From Enterococcus avium ATCC 14025 (GTDB lineage: Bacteria > Bacillota > Bacilli > Lactobacillales > Enterococcaceae): a stretch of DNA of 64,000 nt. How positions within the stretch are numbered: the first letter of the stretch is position 1; the number at the start of each line of letters is the position of its first letter. The notes under the pieces are model-generated. The model had not been told where the DNA came from. It saw only the letters and a list, made by a program, of their open reading frames with translations, and did no database searches. Shown in pieces: positions 45,744 through 56,359 of the stretch. Both the position numbers and the translations under genes were made by a program. Where the stretch lies: contig NZ_KE136366.1 of the NCBI RefSeq assembly GCF_000406965.1, positions 87,445 to 151,444 on the forward strand, given 5' to 3'.

Positions 45744-46658
45744 ATGTATGATGTAATAGTTATCGGTGCGGGCCCAGCTGGGATGACCGCTGCCTTATAT
45801 GCTTCACGCTCGAATCTAAAGGTGCTTTTGATTGAACGGGGGGCGCCAGGCGGACAAATGAACAATACCGCTGAAGTAGAAAATTATCCAGGCTTCGAGT
45901 CAATCATGGGTCCAGAGCTTGCGATGAAAATGTATGATGGAGTCACAAAATTTGGCACGGAAAATGCCTATGGAATCGTTCAAGATATCGTTGATCACGG
46001 TGACTACAAGGAAGTTATCACTGAAGATAAAAGCTATCAAACCAAAACGATCATTATTGCTACAGGGTGTGTCCATCGTAAATTAGGCGTGCCAGGTGAA
46101 GAATCTTTCGCAGGACGCGGAGTCTCTTATTGTGCTGTATGTGATGGTGCTTTTTTCCGTAATAAACGCTTGATTGTTGTTGGCGGAGGAGATTCAGCGG
46201 TAGAAGAAGCGATTTATTTAACACGTTTTGCTTCTGAAGTCGTGATCGTTCATCGTCGTGATGAATTACGCGCACAAAAAATTATTCAAGATCGTGCCTT
46301 TGCAAATGAAAAAATTTCATTTATTTGGGACAGTGTTGTGGATGAAATCGTCGGTAACGAAATGGTCGTAACAGGCGCACAAATACGCAATGTAAAAACT
46401 GATGACGTTCATTTAGAACCAGCAGATGGTGCTTTTATTTATGTTGGTTTAGAACCATTGACTGAGCCATTTAAAAATAGTGGTATCACGAATGCTGCAG
46501 GCTGGATTGAGACAGATCAAGAAATGAAAACTAAAATTCCAGGTGTTTTTGCAATTGGAGATGCCCGTGAAAAAGATCTACGTCAAATAACGACCGCTGT
46601 CGGTGAAGGCGGGATCGCAGGCCAACAAGTCTATAAGTATATCGAAGCACAAAATTAA
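45744..46658 (+). CDS. trxB: Thioredoxin reductase
   Basis: NADPH-dependent flavoenzyme keeping thioredoxin reduced. The 304-residue protein has the FAD motif VIGAGPAGMTAALYASR (about 6-22), the redox-active CAVC (in SYCAVCDGAFF, about 132-135) and NADPH motif VGGGDSAVEEA. Gene order with an SF2 helicase and phosphosugar mutase downstream does not suggest a functional link. Confidence 0.96.
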   Translation: MYDVIVIGAGPAGMTAALYASRSNLKVLLIERGAPGGQMNNTAEVENYPGFESIMGPELAMKMYDGVTKFGTENAYGIVQDIVDHGDYKEVITEDKSYQTKTIIIATGCVHRKLGVPGEESFAGRGVSYCAVCDGAFFRNKRLIVVGGGDSAVEEAIYLTRFASEVVIVHRRDELRAQKIIQDRAFANEKISFIWDSVVDEIVGNEMVVTGAQIRNVKTDDVHLEPADGAFIYVGLEPLTEPFKNSGITNAAGWIETDQEMKTKIPGVFAIGDAREKDLRQITTAVGEGGIAGQQVYKYIEAQN

Positions 46659-46663
46659 TAAGT

Positions 46664-46713
46664 AAAAGGTAAGAGAATCTGATCATTGGTTAGATTTTCT
46701 TGCCTTTTTTTTA
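46664..46713 (+). terminator. Terminator of trxB
   Basis: AAAGGTAAGA pairs with TTCTTGCCTTT with an internal AATCT/AGATT stem, followed by TTTTT. Confidence 0.8.
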
Positions 46714-46824
46714 TAAAAAACATTGGATTTGAAAAAATGCTACAATTGATTGAGACGATTTTGCTGCTTTTCTGCAAGGTATTAAGCCTCATGTAATTAA
46801 CTAAAACAATAAGGAGGGAACCAA

Positions 46825-49212
46825 TTGTCAGCTATCAAACTACGAGCGTACCAGCAGCGAGTCATCGATCAATTAGCTAGTTATTTGGATAATGACAGTA
46901 TCCATATTGTTGCTCCGCCGGGATCAGGGAAGACGATTTTAGGAATGGCGCTTGTTGAGAAGATTCAGCGAAAAACATTGATCCTTGTTCCTTCAATCCT
47001 GTTGAAAAAGCAGTGGATTGAAGTGATTCAGCATTACTATCCGCAATGGGAAATTTCCGAGGAACTGCTTCAACCTGCAAATATAACAGTTACTACGTAT
47101 CAATACTTGTACAGTAAGAGGAAAGAATTAGACAATCACTTTACTGAACATGGGATTGGTTTTCTAGTGCTGGACGAATCCCACCACTTAAAGAAAAACT
47201 GGTCAGATTTGCTGCTGGACTTAAAAGAAAAAGCTACTGAGCTGCAAACGTTAGCCTTAACGGCAACACCTCCTTTTGACGCGAATCAAAAAGAATGGGG
47301 CAACTATATTCGGCTGACCGGTGCTATCGATGAAGAAATTACTGTCTCCGAATTGATTAACGAGGCGGTTCTTGCTCCATATCAAGACTATGTTTACTTA
47401 GCACCAGTCACGAAGGAATCACAGAAACAATTTACCGAATTCTTAAATGAGCAAAATCAAATCGTATCGCATCTTTGCAGTCAACCAGAAGTGACGGATT
47501 ACCTCTTGGCTCAAGAATTCATTCAGCAGCCGTTAAATCAAACAGAATTTATCTATCAGAATTTTGACAGCTATTTAAGCTGTTTACTTTATTTGAATGA
47601 ACAGCAGTATCAGTTCAGCGACGATCATTGGCAGGTTCTGGGTATAAAACGAAATAAAATAAAAATTCCGCAGCAAACAAGAAAAAGTATTATTGATTTG
47701 TATCAGTATCTTTTTCAAGTTGTTCCACAATTGGAAATATTTCGCTATCTTTCAAAGAAGGGCTGGTTATATGAGGACAAGCTCCGACTTTTTCCAGATT
47801 TCGAAATAAACAATCAAGCAAATATACCGTTAATGAAAGAGGCCATCGAGCATATTGTGGTAAAGGAGGAAAGCTATCTAGGGAATGAACTGCGGTGTGT
47901 ACTGCTGTTTGATTATATCAAGCAGGAGGTTTTAGCCGGAAAAGAGGACTATTTAGAGTATGGTGTTGTGCCTACCTTCTTATCATTGAAGGAACTGATT
48001 CGGCCTGAAACATCTCTGGCTGTCGTTTGCGGCGAATTTCTGATTGTCAGTCAAAAAATATTTCAAACTCATTTTCAAACTTACGCAGAATTTCGCAGAG
48101 AGAAAAAGCTGGCTGGTTATATCTACTTAGCGATGACGGATAAAAAACGCAGTGAGCTGTTAGCGTTGACTACGCAGCTTTTGGATTCAAGCGAGATCAA
48201 TCTATTGATCGGGACGGTCAGCTTGTTAGGCGAGGGCTGGAATTGTCCCGCCGTTAACACGATTATTATGGGAAATGCGGCCGGCTCGTATGTTCAAACT
48301 CAACAGATTCGCGGTAGAGGATTGCGGTGTTCCGGGGATGAGAAGCTGACCAATATCTGGCATATTGCTTCGATTTATCCGAATATTCCAGTGACAGAGC
48401 AGCCGCTTTTTGCTGCTATTTTGAAGCGTTTATCATTTATCGAAGGCTTGAATCTGATGGATGAACCTGTGATCTCAACTGGCAGAGAACGGTTTGAATT
48501 ACCTGATATCCTAGATCTGAGGACAATCGCCGGCTATACTCAAAATAATCTTTATCGCGCGAAAGAACGGAAGCAGCATTTTATGCTTTGGGAGACGGCT
48601 TTAAAGCAGGGGACCCATTTGGCAATGCCTCTGTTCATTCGAAGCCGGCCTAAAGAAACGGAAGTACATTTAGAGTCGAATGCCTTTAAACTTGATAATG
48701 TGGATCAGCTCAATCTTATTCAAGCATTCCTGCAAGGAGCGTTAAATATCTACTTTAAGGAAAGAAAAAGGAAAAAGCATTGGCATAAGGCTTGTCAGGT
48801 TCGGCAGAAACTAGTTCAAACGCTCTATCAGTTACTGCTAAATGAGGGTGTACTCTCAGAAAGCATCCCATTAGTCATTGATTGGAATAATCATTCTTTT
48901 TCTTGTGAAATTGTCGCGAGTTATCATCAGGAAAAACTTTTCAATGAGCTGATTTGTGAGTTATTAGGAGAGATTCATTCACCACGATATCTGCTAAAAA
49001 TTAAACAGGATTATTTTGTGATACCTGGTCGTTATAGCAAAAATAAAAAAGCGGTGCTAATTTTTTTGACCGCAATTAAACAACAAGGATTAACGGCCGA
49101 CTTTTTTTATACGAAGAATATTTCTGGACGTAAACAGCTGATTAAGGCACGATTGAATTCACTACAAGCTTCCGATACGCTGGATATTAACGAACGAAAA
49201 ATTTGGCAATAA
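46825..49212 (+). CDS. Orphan superfamily 2 helicase
   Basis: A 795-residue DEAD/DEAH-family protein of unknown role. Motifs: Walker A APPGSGKT (30-37), DESHH (117-121), TATPP (146-150) and a second fold with GTVSLLGEGWNCPAVN and motif VI QQIRGRGLRC. Between the two folds lies an insert of about 250 residues, and the last 230 residues match nothing I recognise. The start is TTG at 46825 after AAGGAGGG. It stands alone: no methyltransferase, nuclease or defence partner adjoins. It could act in repair, RNA metabolism or defence. Confidence 0.8.
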   Translation: MSAIKLRAYQQRVIDQLASYLDNDSIHIVAPPGSGKTILGMALVEKIQRKTLILVPSILLKKQWIEVIQHYYPQWEISEELLQPANITVTTYQYLYSKRKELDNHFTEHGIGFLVLDESHHLKKNWSDLLLDLKEKATELQTLALTATPPFDANQKEWGNYIRLTGAIDEEITVSELINEAVLAPYQDYVYLAPVTKESQKQFTEFLNEQNQIVSHLCSQPEVTDYLLAQEFIQQPLNQTEFIYQNFDSYLSCLLYLNEQQYQFSDDHWQVLGIKRNKIKIPQQTRKSIIDLYQYLFQVVPQLEIFRYLSKKGWLYEDKLRLFPDFEINNQANIPLMKEAIEHIVVKEESYLGNELRCVLLFDYIKQEVLAGKEDYLEYGVVPTFLSLKELIRPETSLAVVCGEFLIVSQKIFQTHFQTYAEFRREKKLAGYIYLAMTDKKRSELLALTTQLLDSSEINLLIGTVSLLGEGWNCPAVNTIIMGNAAGSYVQTQQIRGRGLRCSGDEKLTNIWHIASIYPNIPVTEQPLFAAILKRLSFIEGLNLMDEPVISTGRERFELPDILDLRTIAGYTQNNLYRAKERKQHFMLWETALKQGTHLAMPLFIRSRPKETEVHLESNAFKLDNVDQLNLIQAFLQGALNIYFKERKRKKHWHKACQVRQKLVQTLYQLLLNEGVLSESIPLVIDWNNHSFSCEIVASYHQEKLFNELICELLGEIHSPRYLLKIKQDYFVIPGRYSKNKKAVLIFLTAIKQQGLTADFFYTKNISGRKQLIKARLNSLQASDTLDINERKIWQ

Positions 49213-49390
49213 TAACTTGAAATTACTATGGCAGTCAGGATCACTGTATTAAATCAGGTCGGATCTTCATTTATGTAAAAAATAGCGCGACTTTTTATTG
49301 CATGTTGAATAAGATACAAGTTTGCTTTGCTGAATATAACAGTAATGGTATACTTAAATGGTAAGAAAAATTTTGAAAGAGGTGCGTTTC

Positions 49391-51115
49391 ATGTCTTGGG
49401 AACAAGTTTATGAACAATGGATTGATTCAGATAAATTAGATGAAAAAATGCGTAAAGAATTACAAGACTTAGGCAAAGACCGAGAGTTGAAAAAAGATGC
49501 GTTTTATAAACAACTAGAATTTGGAACAGCAGGCATGCGAGGTGTCTTAGGTCCTGGTGTCAATCGAATGAATATTTTCACTATTCGTCAAGCAACTGAA
49601 GGCTTGGCTCGTTTCATGGATACGCAAGATCCCGAAACGAAACGTCGCGGTGTGGCGATTGCTTATGATTCACGCCACATGTCACCAGAATTTGCAATGG
49701 AAGCCGCTAAAACATTAGCAAAGCATGATATTCCTTCCTTTGTATTTGAGAGCTTACGCCCCACACCAGAATTATCGTTTGCCGTTCGTTTTGAAAATGC
49801 CTTCACCGGCATTATGATCACGGCATCCCACAATCCAGCTGAATATAATGGCTACAAAGTTTACGGCGAAGATGGTGGACAAATGCCGCCAGAAGATGCA
49901 GATGCATTGACAAAATTTGTTCGTGACGTAGAAAATCCATTAGAAGTTGAAGTGCTATCTGATGATGAAGTTAAACACAGCGGTTTAATCAATATTATTG
50001 GTGATGAAGTCGATTCAGAGTATTTGAGAAAAATCAAATCGGTGACCATCAATCAAGAACTGATCAATGAAATGGGTAAAGAGTTAAAATTGGTTTACAC
50101 ACCATTACATGGAACAGGGAAAATGCTAGGTGAAAAGGCTCTAAAACAAGCTGGTTTCGAAAAATTTGTTTTAGTTCCTGAACAAGCAATCGCTGATCCA
50201 AATTTCTCAACAGTTAAATCACCAAATCCTGAAGAACACTCTGCCTTTGAATATGCGATCAAGCTAGGTGAGCAAGAAGGAGCAGACCTGTTAATTGCGA
50301 CGGACCCTGATGCCGATCGTCTTGGTGCGGCTGTTCGTTTGCCAGATGGACGATATGAAGTGTTGACTGGAAATCAAATCGGGGCTATCATGATTCGTTA
50401 CATCTTGGAAGCTCATAAGCAAGCAGGAACTTTACCAGACAATGCAGTCGTACTTAAATCAATCGTATCAAGTGAATTAGCAACAACGATCGCAGATGCC
50501 TACAATGTAAAAATGGTTGATGTTTTAACCGGCTTTAAATTTATTGCTGAAAAAATCCAACAATATGAAGATGACCATTCACAAACCTTTATGTTTGGTT
50601 TTGAAGAAAGCTATGGCTATTTGATTAAATCCTTTGTACGTGACAAAGATGCGATCCAAGCGTTAGTCTTGTTAGCAGAAGTGGCCGCTTACTACAAAAA
50701 ACAAGGCAAGACGCTATACGATGGCTTGCAAGATATTTTTGAAGAGTATGGCTACTATGCTGAAAAAACTATCTCAGTGACCTTGAGCGGTGCTGAAGGG
50801 GCCGAACAGATCAAAACGATCATGGGCAATCTGCGTAACGAAGCACCAAAAGCTTTTGCGGATGTTGCAGTAACAATGACAGAAGATTTCAAAACTTCGA
50901 AATCAATTGATGCCAATGGGGATGAAACAGCGATCGACATGCCTGCTTCAGATGTCTTGAAGTATACTTTGGCAGATGAAACATGGATTGCCGTTCGTCC
51001 TTCTGGAACAGAACCAAAAATCAAGTTCTACATCGGTGTAAAAGGAGATTCCCATGATGCGGCTGCTGAAAAGATTGCCGCATATGAAGAAGCGATCCGT
51101 AAAATCGCCGAATAG
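49391..51115 (+). CDS. Phospho-sugar mutase (alpha-phosphoglucomutase)
   Basis: Interconverts glucose 6-phosphate and glucose 1-phosphate, feeding GalU. The 574-residue protein has the phosphoserine loop TASHNPAEYNGYKVYG (about 142-157), metal loop DPDADRLG, sugar loop GFEESYG and phosphate loop RPSGTEPKIKFY. Length fits the PgcA/Pgm family of Firmicutes. The ATG at 49391 follows AAGAGGTG; an upstream in-frame ATG at 49358 lacks a ribosome site. Confidence 0.92.
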   Translation: MSWEQVYEQWIDSDKLDEKMRKELQDLGKDRELKKDAFYKQLEFGTAGMRGVLGPGVNRMNIFTIRQATEGLARFMDTQDPETKRRGVAIAYDSRHMSPEFAMEAAKTLAKHDIPSFVFESLRPTPELSFAVRFENAFTGIMITASHNPAEYNGYKVYGEDGGQMPPEDADALTKFVRDVENPLEVEVLSDDEVKHSGLINIIGDEVDSEYLRKIKSVTINQELINEMGKELKLVYTPLHGTGKMLGEKALKQAGFEKFVLVPEQAIADPNFSTVKSPNPEEHSAFEYAIKLGEQEGADLLIATDPDADRLGAAVRLPDGRYEVLTGNQIGAIMIRYILEAHKQAGTLPDNAVVLKSIVSSELATTIADAYNVKMVDVLTGFKFIAEKIQQYEDDHSQTFMFGFEESYGYLIKSFVRDKDAIQALVLLAEVAAYYKKQGKTLYDGLQDIFEEYGYYAEKTISVTLSGAEGAEQIKTIMGNLRNEAPKAFADVAVTMTEDFKTSKSIDANGDETAIDMPASDVLKYTLADETWIAVRPSGTEPKIKFYIGVKGDSHDAAAEKIAAYEEAIRKIAE

Positions 51116-51133
51116 AGTAAATGAGGGCTGTAA

Positions 51134-51421
51134 ATGAAGGAACAAGAAGAAGTTCGAGCGGTCAGTCAATTTTTTAAAATTTTGAGTGATCCTACACGAT
51201 TAAAAATATTAATGTTTCTAAAAGAGGGCGAGCGCAATGTCTCATCTATCAGTGATACGCTGAAGATGGAGCAATCCGCGGTTTCTCATCAACTAAAATT
51301 ATTGCGTGACAATCGCTTAGTCAAAGCACGTCGTGATGGAAAGGCCATGCTTTATAGTTTAGATGATCAGCATGTCCTGGATGTTTTAGAGCAGACCTTT
51401 CGCCACGTTACGCATCAATAA
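51134..51421 (+). CDS. ArsR/SmtB-family regulator, CzrA-like metal site
   Basis: A 95-residue winged-helix repressor. The DNA-recognition helix includes MEQSAVSHQLKLLRDNRLV. In the last helix D78, H80, H91 and H94 keep exactly the spacing of the four Zn(II)/Co(II) ligands of the CzrA alpha-5 site (D-x-H, then H-x2-H). No cation efflux gene adjoins, so the target may be elsewhere. It is 18 bp after the mutase gene and followed by a strong terminator. Confidence 0.86.
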   Translation: MKEQEEVRAVSQFFKILSDPTRLKILMFLKEGERNVSSISDTLKMEQSAVSHQLKLLRDNRLVKARRDGKAMLYSLDDQHVLDVLEQTFRHVTHQ

Positions 51422-51463
51422 AAAGAGCTTTTCCAAATTTTTTGGAAAAGCTCTTTTTTTTTA
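51420..51463 (+). terminator. Terminator of the mutase-ArsR unit
   Basis: AAAAAGAGCTTTTCCAAA pairs with TTTGGAAAAGCTCTTTTT and continues in T. Confidence 0.92.
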
Positions 51464-51547
51464 CAGAAATTTTGTTATACTGATAGCTAACTATTAGAAT
51501 ACGATGAAATTACTTTTAATATGAATGTAATTTAACGGAGGCGGATT

Positions 51548-52837
51548 ATGGAAAAAGCAGTCAAGGTAGGTCTATTAGGTTTAGGTGTAGTTGGTACCGG
51601 TGTCCTAGAAATTTTGGCAGATCACAAAGATAAAATCGAAAAAAGTATTGGCGGCCCCTTGGTTGTAACAAAAGCCTTGATCCGTCCAGAAGAAGATAAA
51701 TCTGCTTTAGCAGAAAAATATCAATTGGAATTGGTTACTGAATTGGACGCAATTTTAAATGATCCAGAGATCGCTATTGTAGTAGAGGTGATGGGACGGA
51801 TCGAACCAGCCAAGACCTTTATCAAAAAAGCACTTATGGCTGGTAAAAATGTTGTCACTGCGAATAAGGATTTATTAGCACAGCACGGGACTGAGTTAGT
51901 TAATCTGGCGCGTGAGCAGCAGCGAAATTTGTATTATGAAGCTAGCGTTGCTGGTGGTATTCCGATCTTACGAACGATCGCTAACAGCTTAGCAGCAGAT
52001 GATATTACCGAAGTTCTTGGAATCGTCAATGGAACAACCAATTATATGCTGACTAAGATGGTTCAAGAGCATCGAACATATGATGAGACCTTGAAAGAAG
52101 CTCAAGAACTAGGCTTTGCGGAAAGTGATCCAACCAATGATGTGGACGGGATCGATGCCGCATATAAAATGGTTATTCTAAGCAAATTTGCTTTTGGAAT
52201 GTCGATCACAATGGATCAAGTCAAGATCAAAGGTATTCGCGGATTGGCAGCAGAGGATGTGTCGATTGCCGATCAGCTAGGCTACACCGTGAAATTAATC
52301 GGCTCGACCATCAAAAATGACGATACGATTTCGGTGGAGGTTGGTCCGGTCTTAGTGCCGCATGAACACCCGCTGGCTTCAATCCATAATGAAATGAACG
52401 CTGTTTTTGTTAAAAGTTCAGGAATTGGCGAATCAATGTACTATGGTCCGGGAGCTGGTGCACGCCCAACGGCTACCAGTATCGTGGCGGATTTGATGAC
52501 GATCGTTAATAAGATGAAGAAAAATACTGTTGGTCATCGCTTTACTGGCTATACCCAACCAACCAAAATTACTTCACCAGATGAAAACATCAGCAAGTAC
52601 TTCTTATCATTAGAAATGCCTGACGAGCCTGGTCAATTTTTGAAGCTGGCTGAGATCATGACTGAAACAAAAGTAGGGTTCGAACAAGTTGTCCAAGAAA
52701 AAGGCGATGGTGAAAATGCTCGTGTAGTCTTGATTACACACGAGACATCAGAAACGAAGATGGGAACAATTCAACAGGAAATCAAAGAAAAAACGAGTTA
52801 CAAATTACTGTCATTGATGAAAGTTATGGGGGAATAA
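51548..52837 (+). CDS. hom: Homoserine dehydrogenase
   Basis: Reduces aspartate semialdehyde to homoserine, the branch to threonine and methionine. The 429-residue protein has the NAD(P) motif [15 protein letters not shown], catalytic core ([28 protein letters not shown]) and a C-terminal ACT domain (about 350-429) for feedback inhibition. First gene of hom-thrC-thrB; 2 bp before thrC. Confidence 0.95.
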   Translation: MEKAVKVGLLGLGVVGTGVLEILADHKDKIEKSIGGPLVVTKALIRPEEDKSALAEKYQLELVTELDAILNDPEIAIVVEVMGRIEPAKTFIKKALMAGKNVVTANKDLLAQHGTELVNLAREQQRNLYYEASVAGGIPILRTIANSLAADDITEVLGIVNGTTNYMLTKMVQEHRTYDETLKEAQELGFAESDPTNDVDGIDAAYKMVILSKFAFGMSITMDQVKIKGIRGLAAEDVSIADQLGYTVKLIGSTIKNDDTISVEVGPVLVPHEHPLASIHNEMNAVFVKSSGIGESMYYGPGAGARPTATSIVADLMTIVNKMKKNTVGHRFTGYTQPTKITSPDENISKYFLSLEMPDEPGQFLKLAEIMTETKVGFEQVVQEKGDGENARVVLITHETSETKMGTIQQEIKEKTSYKLLSLMKVMGE

Positions 52838-52839
52838 AC

Positions 52840-53898
52840 ATGTACGAAGGTCTATTGAAACAATATAAAGAGTATTTGCCAATCACTGATAAGACACCTC
52901 AGATCGCATTGGCTGAAGGAAATACACCACTGATTCCTTTGAAAAATCTATCAAAAGAATTAGGGATTACGCTTTATGGGAAATATGAAGGCTTAAATCC
53001 GACAGGTTCTTTTAAGGATCGAGGAATGGTGATGGCTGTGGCTAAAGCCGTGGAAGATGGTGCAAAAGCAATCATTTGTGCCTCAACTGGTAATACGAGT
53101 GCCGCCGCCGCTGCCTATGCAACACGTGCAGGCATCAAGGCGTATGTTGTGATTCCAGATGGGAAGATCGCAATGGGTAAATTGGCTCAAGCGATTGCTT
53201 ATGGAGCAGATATTATTTCGATCCCCGGAAACTTTGATGAAGCCCTTAAAGCAGTTCGTGATATTGCGGAAACAGAAGCGGTTGCTTTAGTGAATTCAGT
53301 GAATCCTTATCGTTTAGAAGGACAAAAAACAGCGGCGTTTGAAATTTGCGAACAATTGGAAAAAGCGCCAGATGTATTGGCAATTCCTGTTGGGAACGCC
53401 GGAAATATTTCTGCCTATTGGAAAGGCTTCAAAGAATGGCATGAGCAAAAAGGCACAGAATTGCCACGGATGCACGGTTTCGAAGCAGAAGGTGCTGCGG
53501 CAATTGTCCAAGGAAAAGTCATTGAACAACCAGAAACAGTAGCAACAGCGATTCGGATCGGTAATCCTGCTAGCTGGAAATTAGCTGAAGAGGCTCGCGA
53601 TGAATCAAATGGCTATATTGATTCTGTAACTGATGAAGAAATCTTAAATGCATATCGCAAAGTGGCTTCTCAAGAAGGTGTTTTTGTTGAACCAGGTTCA
53701 GCAGCATCATTGGCTGGTGTGATTCAGCATGTGGAAAATGGTCGGATCAAGCCAGGTGAAACCGTCGTAACGGTCTTTACTGGAAATGGGTTAAAAGATC
53801 CAGATACAGCGATCAACGAAACAGACATCAAAATCAATAAGATGAGTGATTTGGAGGATATGCGCCGACACTTACGTGAAGGAGTGGCTGCTCTATGA
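52840..53898 (+). CDS. thrC: Threonine synthase
   Basis: PLP enzyme converting O-phosphohomoserine to threonine. The 352-residue short form has the PLP lysine in GSFKDRG (about 59) and the substrate segment [15 protein letters not shown]. It overlaps thrB by 4 bp. Confidence 0.95.
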   Translation: MYEGLLKQYKEYLPITDKTPQIALAEGNTPLIPLKNLSKELGITLYGKYEGLNPTGSFKDRGMVMAVAKAVEDGAKAIICASTGNTSAAAAAYATRAGIKAYVVIPDGKIAMGKLAQAIAYGADIISIPGNFDEALKAVRDIAETEAVALVNSVNPYRLEGQKTAAFEICEQLEKAPDVLAIPVGNAGNISAYWKGFKEWHEQKGTELPRMHGFEAEGAAAIVQGKVIEQPETVATAIRIGNPASWKLAEEARDESNGYIDSVTDEEILNAYRKVASQEGVFVEPGSAASLAGVIQHVENGRIKPGETVVTVFTGNGLKDPDTAINETDIKINKMSDLEDMRRHLREGVAAL

Positions 53899-54758
53899 AA
53901 ATCCGCGTCCCAGCAACCAGCGCCAATTTAGGGCCCGGCTTTGATTCGTGTGGGATCGCGTTGTCTCAATATTTGACGATCGATATCGGTTCGGAAACTA
54001 AAAGATGGCAGATCAAGCATCAGTTGGGCAGCAGCATCCCTTCGGATGAAAAAAATCTATTGATTCAAACGGCATTAGATTTGGCACCTAATTTGAAACC
54101 GCATGAACTCACGATGACTTCAGACATTCCAATCGCTCGTGGATTAGGCAGCAGCTCTTCTGTTGTCGTAGCGGGAATTGAATTGGCCAATCGTTTAGGA
54201 AATCTAGGAATGACGCCACAGCAGAAAGTGACCTACGCAACCAAGATCGAAGGCCATCCTGATAACGTGGCCCCAGCAATCTGTGGAGATTTTGTGGTAG
54301 CGAGCTATAATAACAATGAAGTAAATTTTGTGAAGCATACGTTTCCTGATTGCGATGTGATTGCCTTTATCCCGAATCATGAGTTGCTGACTTCAGAAAG
54401 TCGTTCGGTTTTACCAAAAGAGTTATCCTATCAGGATGCGGTCAAAGCCAGCTCGATTGGCAACGTAATGATTGCGGCAGTTTTGAATGGTAATTTGCCG
54501 CTAGCTGGGAAAATGATGGAAAAAGATATCTTACACGAAAGTCATCGCCAGCACCTTGTTCCGCATTTGAAAAAAATTCGAGAATTTTGCAAAGCTTATG
54601 GCGGTTATGGCAGCTTTTTAAGTGGCGCAGGTCCAACTGTTTTAGTATTGACCCCGCCTGAAAATACTGAAAAATTAGTCACGGCCTTGAAAGCCTTCGA
54701 TCATGAAGCGTTGATTGATGTGCTTTCTGTTGAAAAAGAGGGCGTCCAAATATTTTAA
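53895..54758 (+). CDS. thrB: Homoserine kinase
   Basis: Phosphorylates homoserine. The 287-residue GHMP kinase has the N-terminal [19 protein letters not shown] loop [16 protein letters not shown] (about 80-95) and C-terminal GAGPTVL. Last gene of the threonine operon. No terminator is obvious before the T-box leader, so read-through into metY is possible. Confidence 0.95.
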   Translation: MKIRVPATSANLGPGFDSCGIALSQYLTIDIGSETKRWQIKHQLGSSIPSDEKNLLIQTALDLAPNLKPHELTMTSDIPIARGLGSSSSVVVAGIELANRLGNLGMTPQQKVTYATKIEGHPDNVAPAICGDFVVASYNNNEVNFVKHTFPDCDVIAFIPNHELLTSESRSVLPKELSYQDAVKASSIGNVMIAAVLNGNLPLAGKMMEKDILHESHRQHLVPHLKKIREFCKAYGGYGSFLSGAGPTVLVLTPPENTEKLVTALKAFDHEALIDVLSVEKEGVQIF

Positions 54759-54764
54759 TTGCGT

Positions 54765-54998
54765 AGAAGAGAAGAGTACAACGAATCGGACTTGACAGAG
54801 AGCTTCGGTAATTGAGAAGAAGCAGCAGCGATTTGTTAGAAGATGGCCTCGGAGCAATTGTCAGTGAGACACGGGAATGCCCGTTACAGCAGTTCGCAGC
54901 AATGCGACTAAAGATCAGTCTTGTGAGAGGCTGATAAATTAAGGTGGTACCACGGCACTCCCGTCCTTTCAGCTATGAAAAGACGGGAGTGTTTTTTA
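54765..54998 (+). ncRNA. T-box riboswitch, probably methionine-specific
   Basis: A leader for metY-metA occupying the 326-bp gap 54759-55084. It has a stem I region with AGTA and GAGAAGA-type motifs, the T-box antiterminator core AAGGTGGTACCACGG (54941-54955) and a terminator stem CACTCCCGTC/GACGGGAGTG (54957-54991) followed by TTTTTT. The triplet ATG at 54843-54845 sits in the expected specifier loop, before GGCCTC. Uncharged tRNA-Met would stabilise the antiterminator and switch on the operon. Confidence 0.9.
54957..54998 (+). terminator. T-box regulated terminator
   Basis: CACTCCCGTC pairs with GACGGGAGTG and is followed by TTTTTTAT; it is mutually exclusive with the T-box antiterminator. 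Confidence 0.92.
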
Positions 54999-55084
54999 TA
55001 TTACGAAAACAATTGAAAATGACAGGTATGAGAAAAATTATGAGCAACAATCGTGTTCAAAAAAAGCTAGTAGGAGGAATAATG

Positions 55085-56356
55085 ATGGAATTTGAAACAA
55101 AGTGTTTACATGCAGGGTATCAGCCGGAAAATGGAGAACCACGAGTATTACCGATCGTTCAAAGTACGACCTATGCCTATGACTCGACAGAGGAAATTGG
55201 AAAGCTTTTTGATTTGGAGGCGGCGGGGTATTTTTATACACGTTTGGCAAATCCAACGACTGGTGCAGTAGAAGAGAAAATCGCGGCACTAGAAGGCGGT
55301 GTAGGAGCATTGTGTACATCATCCGGGCAAGCAGCCACCTTTTATGCGGTACTGAATATTTTAGAGGCTGGAGATCACATGATTTCTTCTAGCTATATTT
55401 ATGGCGGGACCTACAATCTATTTGCTCATACCCTTAGAAAAATGGGAATTGAAGTGACATTTGTCGATCAAGATGCCTCAAAAGAGGAATTGTTGAAAGC
55501 GGCGAAACCAAATACGAAAGCCATTTTTGGCGAAACAATCGCTAATCCCGCGGTGAAGGTGTTGGATCAAGAAAAATTTGCATCTGTAGCAAAAGAGTTG
55601 GATATTCCTTTTCTTATCGATAATACGTTTGCGACTCCATACTTTTGTCGACCATTCGAGTTTGGCGCAGATATCGTGATTCATAGTACGACCAAGTATT
55701 TAGATGGTCATGCAGTGCAGACAGGCGGTGTCATCGTTGATGGCGGGAAATTTAATTGGAATAATGGCAAATTTCCTCAGCTCTCAGAGCCTGACGAAAC
55801 GTATCATGGCATCGTTTATACAGAGAAATTTGGCCAAGCGGCGTATATCACCAAAGCACGTGTGCAATTAATGCGAGATTTAGGGGCTACACCTTCCCCG
55901 CAAAATTCATTCTTGCTTAATTTGGGGATGGAGACATTACCGGTTCGGATGGATCGCCATTTTGAAAATGCAGTGACAATAGCGAAATACTTAACTGAGC
56001 AAAAAGCGATCAAACACGTGTATTATCCTGGCTTAGAAAGTGATGAAAACTACAATTTAGCGCAAAAATATGTGCCAAATGGCCTTTGCGGTGTCATTTC
56101 TGTTGAATTCGCAGAAGGAAAAGAACAGGCGGCCAAGTGGTTAGACGCATTGGAACTTGTTTCATTAGAAGTTCACGTGGCGGATATTCGTACGTGTGCG
56201 TTGCATCCTGCAACCTCGACGCACCGCCAACTGACTGATGAAGAGCTGCAGCAGGCAGGAATTTCACCAGGGCTAGTTCGTTTATCTTGCGGAATCGAAA
56301 ATGTGAACGATCTCCTTGCTGATTTGCAACAGGCCTTTGATAAATTGGAGGGATAA
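55085..56356 (+). CDS. metY: O-acetylhomoserine sulfhydrylase-type enzyme
   Basis: Makes homocysteine from O-acetylhomoserine and sulfide (or cystathionine from cysteine, in close relatives). The 423-residue PLP enzyme has the lysine in HSTTKYLDGH and the length and segments (YTRLANPTTGAVEEKIAALEGG) of MetY. The start at 55085 is 7 bases from AGGAGG; ATG 55082 is 4 bases away. The frame stays open upstream to 54944 through the T-box terminator, but that is not a real start. Confidence 0.9.
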   Translation: MEFETKCLHAGYQPENGEPRVLPIVQSTTYAYDSTEEIGKLFDLEAAGYFYTRLANPTTGAVEEKIAALEGGVGALCTSSGQAATFYAVLNILEAGDHMISSSYIYGGTYNLFAHTLRKMGIEVTFVDQDASKEELLKAAKPNTKAIFGETIANPAVKVLDQEKFASVAKELDIPFLIDNTFATPYFCRPFEFGADIVIHSTTKYLDGHAVQTGGVIVDGGKFNWNNGKFPQLSEPDETYHGIVYTEKFGQAAYITKARVQLMRDLGATPSPQNSFLLNLGMETLPVRMDRHFENAVTIAKYLTEQKAIKHVYYPGLESDENYNLAQKYVPNGLCGVISVEFAEGKEQAAKWLDALELVSLEVHVADIRTCALHPATSTHRQLTDEELQQAGISPGLVRLSCGIENVNDLLADLQQAFDKLEG

Positions 56357-56359
56357 CTC

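Noticed and set aside
54944-55081. N-terminal extension of metY
   Set aside because: The extension runs through the T-box antiterminator and terminator; the family N-terminus and AGGAGG point to 55085.
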